Below are positions 12,048 to 32,793 of a DNA stretch of 64,000 bases, piece after piece. A program made the position numbers and the translations under genes. The stretch's first letter is position 1. Every line of letters begins with the position of its first letter. The DNA is from Quercus robur (Eukaryota; Streptophyta; Magnoliopsida; Fagales; Fagaceae), in the NCBI RefSeq assembly GCF_932294415.1, contig NC_065538.1:10608330-10672329 (forward strand), in the 5' to 3' direction. Below the pieces are notes generated by a model that had not been told where the DNA came from, did no database searches, and saw nothing but the letters and a program-made list of their open reading frames with translations.

Positions 12048-13001
12048 TTTATATTTTGTTTTTGCACTTTTTTTTTTTTAAATTTTTTTATAATATATAT
12101 TTTTTTTTTGAGAATCAAAATACTATATTTTTACCTTTTTATTTATTTTTAAAGATAGAAATATTGTCTTGATTAGCAATATGAAACAATATCAATAATG
12201 CCAATATATATATGCAAAGGGACCACTAATATTTATTTGAGTGTCCCCATACCTTCCTTCTTTTATTTTTCTCCCCATCAACCCATTGCAATCTTTCATC
12301 CAACCAAAATCTCATAAAAAGTTCCTTATCATAGCCTACAATTGTTCATTACAATAAAGCATCCATATAAAAAAATAAAAAAATAAAAAAATAAACTAAC
12401 AAAATCGAAGTTTCTGGTAAGTCCCTGTGGCTGTCCTCTCTACTCAGAAACATCCCATTTAAAATGGAGATATGTTTGATCAATAAATAATGAAACCGTG
12501 CAAACCATGGATATTGAAATTCCTCTCTTGGGGCTTTGCTGAAAATGACTATGTCATGACTCATGACTTGTACAACATCATATGCAGACTTATATATCTG
12601 GGCTTTATGTGTGTATGTCTCTATATATATATATATATATATGACTTCTGCTCATGTGGAAGCTTATTATAATCTACTTCCGGACCGGTTCCAAATTAGA
12701 ATCTGGAAAGTTACAGTCAATCAATATAAAACGTTTTCTCAAAAAAAAAGAAAAAAAATCAATATAAAATGAAGAGTCAATTCTTTTTTGGTTGTGTGTG
12801 TGAAGAGTTTTGGATCTTTGGGTAACCAAAATAAATAACAAGAAAACTAGCAAGATATTTCAGTTTCGTCCAACGGAAGAAGAGAAATTTAAATTAATGA
12901 CTCCTTGGTTTGTGAGGTTTTTTTTTTTTTTTTTGGTAGTTTATTTCTTATGTACAATCTTTTAAGTATTATTTTTTTCTATAATAAAGTACTTTCACCC
13001 A
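12048..13001. other. intergenic, low-complexity AT-rich
   Basis: T-rich stretch after the tRNA, a TA microsatellite near 12623-12641 and a poly-T run near 12919. No gene-like frame. Confidence 0.5.
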
Positions 13002-13009
13002 CTTTTAGT

Positions 13010-13759
13010 TAGAGAGTGTGTATGGGTCGAATTGGGCGGGTGGAGAACAATATTTTTAACCAACCCACCAATGATAAGTTGGAAAAATTCCAATCTACTG
13101 CCAACCCACCAATTTATAAATCTGGTGGGTCAGTTGAAAATCTTAATGGTTTCAACTTGGCGGGTTGAGTGGGTTGGGCGGGTTGCCAATTTCAATTGAC
13201 TAGATGAAATTATTTAAATTAAATTGGATAATTGTTTACTCTCTCTCAAAAAAAAAAAAAAAACAAAAACAAAAAAAAAGAAAGAAAATTTTGCAATTTT
13301 TATAAAAAATAACTACAAATACTACATTATTTTTATTAGAATGACTGAAATTTTATCACATTAAAATGAAAAACATTTCAAAATATAAAATTAGAGGTGT
13401 ACATGAAGTAAGAATGACAACAAAATCTTAGAGTGAGCCGTTGGAGTCTATTTAGGGAAGAGAAATGTGAAAAAAAAAAAAAAAAAAAAGATGAGAGAAA
13501 TCAAATGGGTGCGTATGTAAGATAGAGTTTTGTGACATGAAAAAGTGTGTGTGTGTGTATATATATATTATATAGGCGGGCAGGTCGGGTTGTGATGGGT
13601 AAGAAGTATCTCAACCCGTTATTCAATCCAACCCACTAAATTATCTATCTAGCCCACCCAACCCAATCAACCTCACTTAATGGACTCACATGGGTTGGGT
13701 TAGGTTGGTTCAGGTTGGACGGGTTGGCGGGTCAAGCGGTTTTCTTTTGCACAACCCTA
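13010..13759. mobile_element. hAT-like non-autonomous element
   Basis: GGGCGGGT/ACCCGCC-rich arms flank an AT-rich core. The right end CACAACCCTA matches the TAGGGTTGTG type of terminus. The left end is more diverged (TAGAGAGTGTG). Flanking octamers CTTTTAGT (13002-13009) and CTCTTAGT (13760-13767) differ at one position, as expected of an aged 8-bp TSD. Confidence 0.65.
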
Positions 13760-13767
13760 CTCTTAGT

Positions 13768-16757
13768 AAATAAGAATATATATATATATATATATATATC
13801 TATTTAATCTCGTGTATCCCTCTGTATTATCTATATATATACACTTATGACTTATTTTTATGGTTTTAAAAAATGAAATGGTAAAAAAATAGGAAAATTA
13901 AATGGTTCTTGGTTTTTATTGGTTCTTGACTGATTTTTTGCCAGTTTTTTCGAGTTGTGACATGACCGATTCTTGGTTCAGTTCTTGATTGAATTGACTA
14001 GTCCCATTTGATTTCTAAAACAATGCTTGTTACTTCCGTCCTAATTTGTTAGTCTTCCATTCCATTTTGAGATATCTCAAAATGTAGTCCTCTTTGAAAA
14101 ATCATTAAATAGAATTTCAATATTATCATTTACTTTATTTAAAAAGTCAATACCATTCTTTATGTGGAGTTTAAATTTATGAAGCTAGTTTTATAAACTT
14201 TTTTTTTAATTGACAAACAAGAGATCAGATGATATTCTTTTAAAAAGTTGAAATTTATAAAGAGGACTAATAATTTGGGATGAATGAAGCACCTTTCTCT
14301 TAAAAAAATAAAAAATAAAAATAAAAAATCTATAATTTCCTCTCTTTGTCATTGCACTGCCGTTTTCTTTTTCTAAGCATTCACATCACATGCGAAGTAG
14401 TTAATTATTTAGAAAGCATTTCTTCAATTTGTTAAGCTCTAGTTGACCTGCTAAAGGCAGCATAAACCACTAAAGTTCTAGTAATTTCAAACTAGACAAA
14501 CCTTATTCTTTGCTGTATTTTGACAACCACTAACACAATTTGCTAGTGAAGAGAGTGAGAAAGGGACAGGCAAGCCATTTAGATTTTAGAGTCTAATAAT
14601 AAGATTTGTTACTAAAGCCAAATAGGTTAATGGGTATACATTAACTTTTTGATTACCTCAATTATTTTATCTTTCCACTTGATGTATTAAGGAGCAAAAA
14701 ACATTGGCGTTTAATGGCTTGAAGAGTTATGAGAAAGAGGGAATGGGGACAAAAGTAATGTTGGCTGAACCATTTTAGAGAGTAGGCTAAAAACATGTTC
14801 ATAAATAGTTGGGTATTTATTTTTAGAACATACCCACCAAAGGCCCAAAACCATAAATATTATAAAACACCGACAAATAACAGAGAGTTGTATCTAGTGA
14901 GTGATTGCCTATGCTTGAGGGTCACTGTCACAGTACCATTGTCATTATGTAAAGAAAAAGATGGTGTCCAACGCTGTATTCCAAAACACCTACCAAATCT
15001 TTTAGGGACTTGTCGCTTGTGGGGGCAATTTCTACAGCCTTGAATTTGTATCAGGTAATTATGCATGATTTACTACATACTAAAAATGTAAATATGTAAA
15101 ATGTGAGAGATACTGAATGATAGTTTAGAATGTAAATATAAGAAAGACAATAGATTGTAGTTACTTAAGGAAAAAAGAGAAAAAATAAATTATACTTGTT
15201 TTATTAGTACCAAGAACGAGTGAATATGATACTTGTTTTATTAAGAATAATAAAATATTTTCAATCATCCCTCTCTAGACCTGTGCCAAATAGGTCCTAG
15301 GAGTGAGTAAAGATGAGACACCTCTAATCTGACCTTATTTTGTTGCCATTATTAACCTCAAAGTTACTGATTATAACATCACAAATTCAGTAATGGTCAA
15401 ATTAATTAATTAATTAATTACTTAATAAAACTAACTATTTTTCTCTAGTAAAATTGCATGATCAAGATCAAACTTTTTCCCTCTTTTGATCAGAAGTCAG
15501 AATTGAGACCAAGCTACAACACATGACCTGCACTTTGGATACCCTTTCTATTTCATGAGGGGTGATATTATAGTTAAAACGAAATAATTCCAAGTCATAT
15601 AATTGCATTAAATGATCAAATATTCCAAACAGTGCACTCGTAGTCATGCAGGTTGATCACGGTATTCACGTGGGGCATTGCAGACATTAAAACAAAACTT
15701 CTATTTTGCTTATCTTAATATTAATTGCAACTTAATGACATTTAAAAGAGATTTTCCAAAATTATCTCAAATCAGAAGACTAACGATTAGGCCACCTAAC
15801 AGGGTAGTCTAAGCAGAATTTGATTCTAGTCTTCTAGATCACTTGTACAACACTATCAATTAGGCTAATAGACATCCACACAAAGAACTTTTAGATTATC
15901 AACTTAATTAAACTTGATCCTTTAATCTTTCAAAAAAGTAGTACAATTCTAATTGGATTACTAGTCTCCAATCCATTGGTCACTTATGTTATGATTGCAA
16001 GTTTAACGTAAATGTGAAGGAATCTATTAAGCCTTATATACCCAAACTTCAATTTGTATTTTCAAACATTAAACTACTCTATCAAATCCATAACCAAAAT
16101 TCTTTGATAGAATCATTGCCTCAATCAACTGAGGAAAAGTCAAGAATTCACGTATTAAACTAATGCAAAGTATTTCACACTTTCGTCAGTCTCTCAGTAG
16201 TTGGTAAACAATAAAAGTAACAATGTCTGAATGAAACAAAAAAAGTAACAATGTCTGAATGAAACATTCTCTCTCAGTCTCTCTCTCCCTATCTCTCTCT
16301 CTCTCCCATAGATATCCCCACCAACCCCTCTGACTCAAAAGTATCTAGCTGTTTAAGTTTACTGTACTGCTTTTTGCTTGATCAGTTTTAGTGAACTTTA
16401 ACCATCCATGTCAAGTAAAAGTGTTCCATTAGCATTCTCAAAGCTCTGCAAGCTTCAGAGCATTAGTCTCAACAAAAGAACATTTGGGTTTTTCTTACCT
16501 AATCAGTTCTTGTACTTTGACAGTTTCACTACACTGCCGTCTGCCTTCTCAATACTTTAGCTATACTATATGTGGGTCTGTCCCCTGTAGTTTTAACATG
16601 AGTATAGTTGTATGTTCCTTAAAGTTACACTCATGTTTTGCCTGAGGGTGTTATTTCAGTTTTCACTTCTTTTGCTTCCTTTTCTTCTTCTTACATGGAT
16701 GATTGGGTGAGAGCTATTAGATCCTGAGAATTGAGCTCCAATTTCCTTGGAAGTGAA
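13768..16757. other. intergenic and upstream region of the kinase gene
   Basis: No coding frame recognised. The short frame at 14795-15043 has no homology I know. A CT-rich block at about 16265-16308 and pyrimidine-rich DNA up to 16700 probably mark the promoter/leader region of the kinase gene that starts at 16758. Confidence 0.5.
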
Positions 16758-24155
<7,398 letters not shown>

Positions 24156-26113
24156 ATTTTGCTTAAGCCCGTTTAAAATAGCAATCTTAGCAAATAAATA
24201 TGGAGTTGCTTTCATGGACAAGATTGAGTCATCACATGCACATGTACATAAAAAGCTGTCACATGAATCTTCTGCTTTTGAACAAATCATTTATCTGCTC
24301 CTTTTTGATTCAGTTCTTGGAGTTCCTGTATTGTTGACAGGGTTGTTTGAATAAATAATGACACGGCATTCTTCTTTTAAGCGTAATTACCATTCTCTAT
24401 GGAGTAAATATATTAGGCTCATTTGGTTAAAGGAACTGAACAGTTTAAAGGTTGTAACATATAAATTGTCTTTTAAAAAAAAATATATAAGTTACGTCTT
24501 ATTTCTACAATTAGTAATTTAGTATGGGTTACTTGTATTGTTGATATACTTGTGCATTTATTTGATCAGCAGATTATAAGTTCATATGAAAATATTTTGT
24601 AAAATAAAATCCTTATATATGGTTCATGTATGATATTCAGGAAGTATTATATTTTAGAATTAATTATATTACATATTATTAAAAATGAAGGAAATGTGAA
24701 TTGTTATGATTGATATAATTTGTTCCTCAAAAAAAAAAAAAAAATTATTGATATAATTATAAAGTATTTTCTATATTTTCGATTGCATGTATAATTAATT
24801 TTTCTTTTGTGTTTTGCTTCTCACTGAATGCACCAAATGAAAAAACTTTAGGTTATTGCAACTTGGAATAAAATATGTGGAACAAAATTATTAGTTGGTA
24901 ACTTAGGATAACATATATTTGGACATCTTTTATTTCAAAATTTTATCAAATATCAACTAAATGTTAGAATACATACTTGGCAAATTTTTATACAACTAAT
25001 ATGTTAGAATTACATATTATCAAACATCAACTAACATGCAAAATATATTTTTTATATAAATACACACATTATGTGGTTGCCCAATTTTTTATTATTAAAA
25101 TTTAATTACTAAGAAAATAAATATATTTATTTTAAATATAAATAAATAATAAAAATTGAATAATTTATTTAAAACTTTTGTTTGGTGGAAGGCTAAATGA
25201 ATCAAGTTATTAAAATCTTTGCTTAGGAGAAAGGTTGAATCAATAGTACAAACTTTTTTTCTTCTAAGGAAGAGTGACACATGACAGTAATCAAAAGATG
25301 AGGTGGAAGGTTAAATTAAAATTTCTCTAACAATGTGTTGTGTAGCAAAATCTTATACTTATACTTTCCTGCATGAGAGTATATATATATACACACACTA
25401 GTTGCACATGCACAAGGGGCATAAGATATGTTATCAATTTGTATAATTCAGATTTTGTTCTCAGAATTTTGGGCAAGTTAAATATATGGATTAATTGTCT
25501 TTAAAATATTACTTATATCAAAAGAATATTCAGTTTTAGGTGGATTTAACAAAACAAATTGAGTGTATTTAAGTCTTCTTGTTTGTATTACATCATTTAT
25601 TTTCCACAATTCCCTAGCAATTGTGATCTATACACACAGAAGGAGACTTTTTTTTTTCTTAATTTTATAGGAGAAATTTTTAGGGCATTGTGGAAAATAA
25701 ATGATAACAGCATTGTTGATGCAAAATCAAATATATAATTGATTATCTTGGCTCCAACAAAAAAGATATTTAAATACCCACCAAACAAACCAAATGAAAT
25801 ATATATATATATATATATATATTATCTTTCAATATTAATCGTCATAAAAAACTTGTTAAAATTGTGAAACATTGACATGTTCTGAAAATATTAATCTAGC
25901 TCAAGATTTGATCTCAAATTTCAAATTATTATAGCATGGTTTATGCTTTTAGAGGCAACTAATGTGTAACTTCGTGCATATGCAGGAGTACGGTAAAAAA
26001 CAATCACAATTATACATGATTCAAATTATACTTTTTTTTTAGAAGATGTTTAAATTATACATGATATTACCTTACAGCTTTTTTAAACCATACATTTCTA
26101 AAATTATGTAATA

Positions 26114-26180
<67 letters not shown>

Positions 26181-26266
26181 TTAGAATTTAATTGGACTTA
26201 GATTCTTTGGTTTTTGCACTCAATAATTCACTTGCTACAAAAACTAAAAAATTAGATGGACACATG
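24156..26266. other. 3' flank of the kinase and AT-rich repeats
   Basis: AATAAATAAT near 24350 is a plausible polyadenylation signal for the kinase. The remainder is AT-rich repeat DNA without a gene. Confidence 0.45.
26117..26177. repeat. compound (TC)n(TA)n microsatellite
   Basis: (TC)16 followed directly by a (TA)n run of about 14 units. Confidence 0.95.
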
Positions 26267-26540
26267 TGTAGACACCTCATTTTGTAGCCCTTACTACCCA
26301 AACCCCCGTCCCCTAATGACAACATCACTTTGAGGCCCAAGGTTGATTTAGGTCCCGATCTCGTAGAATCTTGACTTGAGAAGTTATTTTTGGAAAATAA
26401 AACTTATTTTTGGAAAAGAGAAGTTGTAGGAAACCCTAAGTGTGTGTATGAATACATGCATATGCGTATGCATACTTAGAGTATATGCACACATACTCCA
26501 AGTATGAAACACATCTAGGGTTCCAGAAACTATAAAAAAT
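26267..26540 (+). mobile_element. truncated LTR start (TGTAGACACC family)
   Basis: The first 270 bases resemble the start of the complete LTR at 29644 (TGTAGACACCTCATTTTGTA, then AGGCCCAAGGTTGATTTAGG and GAAAATAAAACTTATTTTTGG). Similarity stops near 26540, so the rest of this LTR is missing. Confidence 0.7.
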
Positions 26541-27089
26541 TGATAAACTTCTTGATAATGAACATTCTGATAGTGAGCATGATGATGAGCACAATGATGA
26601 AGATAGTCCTAGTCAACAAGCTGTTCTATTTGATACTATTCTTATTGATACTAACAGACTCAGTTTGATTAATATGCTTATTCTAGCAAGTTCATGCTTG
26701 ACCAACTGTTTATTGTGTTTAAAGCAGGTTGTTTATCTTTTGATCTAATGCTTGCCATTATGGCATTGTAGAAATTCACAAGTGAGAAAATCAGGTATAG
26801 AGTTTTGAGAACTTTTAGTATATTTAATATCAAAATAAAAACACTTAAAATAACTTGCCATCTAGCAAAAATATGTTTTGAAGCAATGTTTTCAACACTT
26901 TTTTCTATAGCATATTTAGCACTTTTACAATCAACACGTAATAAAAACTTTTGGTTTAGTAAATCACTTTGAAATTTAGAAACGCATAGTACTAAAGATA
27001 AAATTTCCTTTTTTATAGTATTATAATTAATTTATGCAGAATTCTAGACTCTAGAATGGAAGCGAGCTATTTGTTCGTATGAGTCTAGG

Positions 27090-27686
27090 TAGGAGTGGCA
27101 CACGACCTTCAAACCCGACACAATACGACACGAAATTAGTAGGTTATGAATTAAGGTTTAATGAGTTTATGTCATATTCGGGTTGACACGACTGACTCGT
27201 TTAATAAACGGGTTGGGTTAATGTCCATCACATAGAACTCGTTTAACCTGTCTGACTCGTTTAATATAATGACATTTTATTAATATACCCTCCAAACCCA
27301 AGGTATATAAACTTATTAGTTTTTTTTTTTTGGACTTATTATGACTGATTATTTATGATATTGAGATATGTTTTAGTTTTGAATAATTATTTTTGATACA
27401 GTTACTCGTTAGTTCTGAATTTTATATTAAAAATATTTACTTATTTGGTTTTTCATAATTTATATCAATTTGGTTAATACTAAAGTTATTATTATTATTT
27501 TTTTGGTTTTGATAAATTCCGATAAATAGGTAGACATGACTGACTTGTTTAATAAATGAGTTGTGTTAGGTTTGAGAAATCTTGACCCGTTTAATAAACA
27601 TGTCAGGTTAGGGTTGACCCATATAGTCGAATACTAATGAGTCGCCATGACACGAACCCGAACATGAACACGAATTGCCACCCCTA
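27090..27686. mobile_element. hAT-like MITE inside the pararetrovirus remnant
   Basis: Left TAGGAGTGGCA and right TGCCACCCCTA are inverse termini. Flanking octamers AGTCTAGG (27082-27089) and AGTTTGGG (27687-27694) agree at six of eight positions. The body has AACCCG / CGGGTT motifs as in 5837-7730, to which it is related. Confidence 0.8.
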
Positions 27687-28163
27687 AGTTTGGGGAAACA
27701 AGTTGTTTCCAAATACTTTCATAACCAATGTCAAAGGCATCAGTTTCAACAATTTTAAAGGCACTAATAGTAGGAATACCAAGACAAGGTAAAGTTTGAA
27801 CTTGAGACTTGATTTGTTTAACAAGAGAAGTATTAATGTTAGACCAAGAAGGAGGATTGTTTTATAATTGATCAAAGAGTGGTTTACATTTTTTCCTCAA
27901 ATCCTTATAAAACTCAACAATATAGTTCATAGATCCAAGGAACCTTTGCAATTGTATTTTATCAGTAATGACATTGGGAAATTTGTCAACAAATTGAATA
28001 GCTTTGTCGATGTGACAAATTTGTCCTTTAGAAATATCATAGCCAAGGAAATGAACCTTTGCTTGAAATAGTTTGATTTCTTAGCAGAGATAACAAGACC
28101 ATTATGTATGATGATATCAATAAACAAAGACAAGAGTTTCCAATGTTCATCAATGGAATTTGA

Positions 28164-28247
28164 GTAAACAAGGACATCATCAATGTAAACAATATGGCTA
28201 AAGTTTGAGTAAACAAGGACATCATCAATGTAAACAATATGGCTAAA
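28164..28247. repeat. 42-bp tandem duplication in the RT remnant
   Basis: The 42-base segment starting GAGTAAACAAGGACATCATC occurs twice in direct tandem (28164 and 28206), so the reverse-transcriptase active-site segment is present twice in frame on the minus strand. Confidence 0.9.
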
Positions 28248-29643
28248 GGAATTAAAGATGTCATTCATAATGTTTTGGAATTCACTAGGTCATTCTTTAG
28301 GCCAAAAGGCATAACATTCCGATTGCTGATGCCAACTTAGATGCTATTCTTGCTAGACAATGGATTGTGGTGGGACAAGTTCTCCCACACCTAAGATGAG
28401 TGAAATGGCTAAAGGAATTAAAGATGTCATTCATAATGTATTGGAATTCACTGGGGGCATTATTTAGGCCAAAAGGCATAACATTGCACTCATAATGCCC
28501 AAAGGGAGTGGTGAAAGCAGTTACTAATTAGTTTCACAAATTTGGACTTCCCAAAACCTAGATTTCATGTTGAATTTAGAAAATATGACATCATCACTTA
28601 GTCTATGTATAAGGTTATTCTTATTAGGGATAGGATACCTAATCCATTCTAATACTTTGTTCAAGGGTTTGTAATTAATAACTAGGCGAGGAGTCCCTTA
28701 TTCAATTTTAGCATTCTTTTGAACATAGAAAGTAGCACATGACCAAGGAGACTTACTATTTTTTTTTTTTTTTTTTTTTTTTCCGATTAGTTTCTTAACA
28801 AGCAACTCATGAATTTCTATTTTGCAAAACTCAATAGTTTCACTATTCATTTGAATAGGACAAGCTTTAGTAGGAATATTCTTTTCATCAAAATCCTTAA
28901 CCTATGGTAGCTTGACAATATGTTTTCTTCTATGCCAAAAAGCATTAGGAAGATCATAACAGACTTCACCAATCAACTTTTTATTAAAATTATCAATTTT
29001 TTATTGTAACAATTTATCAAAGAGTTGTTCGACAATTCTTTTATATTTAACTTCTTGTTTTAAATAATTTAAATGTTTAGTTTAGCATGGATCAAGTTTA
29101 AACAGTCATCAATATCAATTTCAAATCTAGAAGCAAACTTAAATTTTACCTTATGCCCAAAGGGATCAATAGTGATACCATCATGTTCAGAAAGGAAAGG
29201 ATATAAGGAATTAATGAAAAGAATTCCAAGAATTTTCAATTATGTTTTTAAAAAGAATAGAAGGAATCTTGAAATAGACATTATCATGGCAGACATGAGC
29301 ATTATTCAATTCATATTTAATCTTCATTTGAGTTCCATTAGAAGAAAACAGTTTCCTAGTAGACTTTTCATAGAGTTCTCCCACACCCAAGATATCATTA
29401 ACAATGTTACCCGAAATTTCCCTGTTACTTCTCATAGCACTATTAAATCTGCTGCACAAGTCAAAGCTCAAGTTTTGACTTACCCCCTTGTTCAGGCATT
29501 CATGCCCTGTCCTACTACATTTGCTAAGCCGTCTGTTAAGTCAAAAAAGAAGAAATCTACCTTCGATGGGCTTAGTAAAATTGCCCTAATTTCCTAGATA
29601 GAAAAATCTTGGAAAAACGAAGGTGAAGTTGCCAATGCCCATG

Positions 29644-29901
29644 TGTAGACACCTCATTTTGTACCCCTTACGACTTGGGCCCTCGTTCCCCAATAATGCC
29701 CAAATTTTAAGACCCAAGGTTGGTTTAGTACCCAATCAGATGTTAAATTGACTTAAGAGATGTTAAAATGGAAAATATAACTTTTAATGAGAAAGAATCT
29801 ATTTTTGGAAAATGAAGGCCAAAGAAAACCTACGGTTTGCGTACACAGGCCACACACCCGCGTACGCAAGCACAAGTCTGCATACGTAGCTAGGGTTTCA
29901 G

Positions 29902-29940
<39 letters not shown>

Positions 29941-31500
29941 ATTAAAGACTGAGGTTTGGAATGAATCTCACATCATCGGGGAGCCATTCCAAACCCCTAT
30001 TTTTCAACTATATAAAGCCTTACATGGTACTTTTTCAAAACACACAAAAAATCCTAAGAGAAAACCTAAGATTCACTAGAAATAGTAAATCAAATAGGGA
30101 GTTTTTCACAAAACATCCTCAAGTCAATTTTATTTGATTGGGGCCTTTTTTGGCCTTAATCATTTGATTTTAAGATTACTCATCATGTTTCTATTGATTT
30201 GTGAATAGATTGACCAAGGGGAATAGTCAAAATCAAGCTTGAAAAGCTTCTTGTTTGAGGTATTGAGCTTAACTCTTTCTTTTTATTTTCCTTTTCTTTT
30301 CTGCCTTCTTGTTATATTTTAATATATTTCTTTGCTTAGTTTATATTTATATATGTTTTTTTAGGTTAGTTTTATGCTTTCTTTATTTTTTTTTAAGCAT
30401 GTTAGGCTATTAGATTTAAGCTTTCAAGTCTTGCTCTGTTTTTTTGCTTGTCTGTTTTTTGGGTAAAGATTCAAGTGTGTTTGCGTACGTAGGCTTGAAG
30501 TATGTGTACGCATACAACTGGCCTGCGTATGCAGGCCTATGTATATGCACACATACTCGTGCTCAAAAACCCTAATTTTGATTTTCCTGTTTCTTTTGCT
30601 TTGTTTGTTTTACCTAATATGCCTCTATTTTAACCTTCTTATATGCTTTTCAGTTTCTTTTTCTTAGTTCACATGTTTGTTTGTCATTGTATGCTAGATT
30701 AGGGTTTATATTTTTGTTCCTTAGTTTTAATGCCATGCCATTCATTCACATGTCCATTCATTGAGATAAAGGTAAGTCATGCATTCACATGTACATGCAT
30801 ATTGCTTGATAACATGGTTTGGTGATAAGCATGAATGTGTTTGGTTGAACAACATTTTCTTAATGATCTTCATGTTCCTAATATGATCCTTTGATGTTTA
30901 CATGTTGCTGCCTTGGATGAGATATATGATATGATGCTAGATGAATGTTAGGTGGATGATATGTATGATGATAACGTATTAGGGTTTATGATATGATGAT
31001 ATGCATGATTAGATGAATGCTAGGGTTTATGCTTTGATATGAGATGCCATGATAGATGTATGCTAGGTTGATGAGATGCCATGATAGATTGTATGCTAGT
31101 TTGATGTGATGTCGTGATAGATGTATGCTAGGGTTTATTATGAGATGATTGCCATAACAGATGCATGTTAGGTTTGTTTGATGAGCATGATTAAATGTAT
31201 GGTTAGGGTTTGGGATGAATAATGCCATGTTGTATGCTTAGATGTATGCTAGTGTGTGTGTGAGTTAGAATACAAGTATTGAACATGCTTTTAATAAGGT
31301 TAAGATATAAGACACAATGAGAGGAAACCAACCTTAGGGTTGGGCGATTTTGGGTGCCTAACACCTTTCTAAAACCATACCTGAACTTCAAACCCATACT
31401 TTAGTAGTAAGATCAATGGTCCTTCCTCGAAAGGACGTTATATTCATGGTTCCTAGACCATGTAACTAGGTGGCGACTCCGACACTTTCCGTTGTCCACA
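29644..31500 (+). mobile_element. complete solo LTR, TSD CCATG
   Basis: A 1857-bp LTR beginning TGTAGACACC and ending GTTGTCCACA, flanked by identical CCATG at 29639-29643 and 31501-31505. A TATA box (CTATATAAAG) lies near 30008, giving plus orientation. Near 30990-31240 an imperfect minisatellite of ATGATAGATGTATGCTAGG-like units occurs. The segment GTAACTAGGTGGCGACTCC near the 3' end is shared with the LTR ending near 55740. No internal domain or second LTR is present, so this is the product of LTR-LTR recombination. Confidence 0.92.
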
Positions 31501-31505
31501 CCATG

Positions 31506-31814
31506 GTGCCAAGTTTCCTATTACCCTACATTTTGTTAGAAAATACAAGGTCCCGTGGATCTTGAAATGACAATATGTCAAGGAAGATGATATTTTTTTT
31601 GTGAATTAGCAAGCATTTTTCAACTCTCTTAATTGGTTTAGCCTGAGTGATTTTAAGGCTTAGATTTTTGCCTTCTATTAGGTAAATCAATTAGAGCTTT
31701 TTCAATCTTAATAGAAGAAGTAGGTTTTTCCAAAATTTTCTTCAATACGATCAAGTTGTTGACTAATAACATATAAGAGTTATCAACAAAATTGATAGGC
31801 CAAGTATGTATTGA
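31506..31814 (-). pseudogene. pararetrovirus remnant, segment between two LTRs
   Basis: Between the two LTR insertions, minus-strand translation gives short open stretches in the same orientation as the 26765-29620 remnant. I read it as the continuation of that element by position only; no motif is diagnostic. Confidence 0.4.
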
Positions 31815-32793
31815 CCTCCTGGGTAAATTAACCAATTAATTAGCCAAGTCAATTAATTAGATCCAATTATATGCAATACACGTAGTAGCACAAACAAATC
31901 ACCAAATAACTAAATGTAGTGGAAAACAAATTTGACACGGGTGATTTGTTTACGAATGGGGAAAACCATCAAGGCAAAACCCCATTGGGTGAATTTAAGG
32001 TCACCACTCCTGAGAATCCACTATTAACAAAACAAGCGGTTACAAATAAAGGAATCCTAGTACCTTATACCAACCTACAGTTGAACCCTTACCCCAATAC
32101 ATAATTAGACTTGTAATATAGTGACAATCTCTCATTTTAATGCACGGCTCCCAGTACATGACTAACTAATCGATGCACGGATCCAAGTATGTGACTAACA
32201 CACCAACTTAAAAAAGATGTTGGCTGCAAAGTTCTTCAGTTCATCCAGATGATGAAGATCAATAAGCTCCTTGGTTACAAAACCCTCGGGGGAAAGACGT
32301 AGCAACTTCTATAAGAGAAAGTTGAACTAGGGCAAATTGTCTCCGATCACAATTTGAGTGAATAATCACTTTGCATCAAGTTGCATCACCTTAGACGGCC
32401 CTTAAAATAACCCTTATATATGTCTAGGGTTGTGAGAAAATGAACCCTACACAAATAGGTTGGATATGCGTGAAAAACAAATCTGGAAATTTGAATTTCA
32501 TAATTCTTGATAGATACAGCTTCTGTCGAGAGTTGTCGAGAATTATATATTAAATCTCGATAAATATATTTGTCAAGCTATCTGTCAAGCTATTTGTCGA
32601 GTTTTAATGAAAAACACTTCTTCATTTGATTCTTGGATAGATTTGCATGACTTCAATACTAGACTTGAACTCTTGTTCCTTGAAGTATTAAATACATCCT
32701 AAATTTACCCAATTACAAGTAAAGTGCGTTTTGTCAAAATTTAGCCAATTCTATATGACATATGTTCTAACAAGTTCTACATATGTCCTAACA
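31815..32793 (-). mobile_element. inverted LTR related to the intron-1 LTR
   Basis: Read on the minus strand it starts TGTTAGGACATATG and repeats the block order of 17511-18453: TTGTAATTGGGTA, CTCGACA-type repeats, CACAACCCTAGACATATATA, TTGCAGCCAACA, GGTTCAACTGTAGGTT, GTGACCTTAAATTCACC. The distal end near 31815 and a TSD are not clear. Confidence 0.7.

Larger units (their letters stand above)
26765..29620 (-). pseudogene. endogenous pararetrovirus pol remnant (RT-RNase H, interrupted)
   Basis: Decayed minus-strand remnant of a reverse-transcribing element, most like plant pararetroviruses (Caulimoviridae). In the coding direction: a diverged upstream part (about 29600-28790), the reverse transcriptase with MPFGL near 28470 and the YIDD active-site motif near 28190-28240, then the start of RNase H near 27700-27730. 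A hAT-like insertion follows (27090-27686), then the rest of RNase H (about 27060-26765). Breaks: frameshifts and stops throughout, a poly-T tract at 28759-28782, a tandem duplication of the active-site segment and a larger partial duplication (see findings). It cannot be functional. A Ty3/gypsy origin is the alternative; the wording of the RT and RNase H motifs favours a pararetrovirus. Confidence 0.72.

Noticed and set aside
29073..29597. 174-codon plus-strand frame
   Set aside because: Most of it is antisense to the decayed pararetrovirus segment; no domain recognised.
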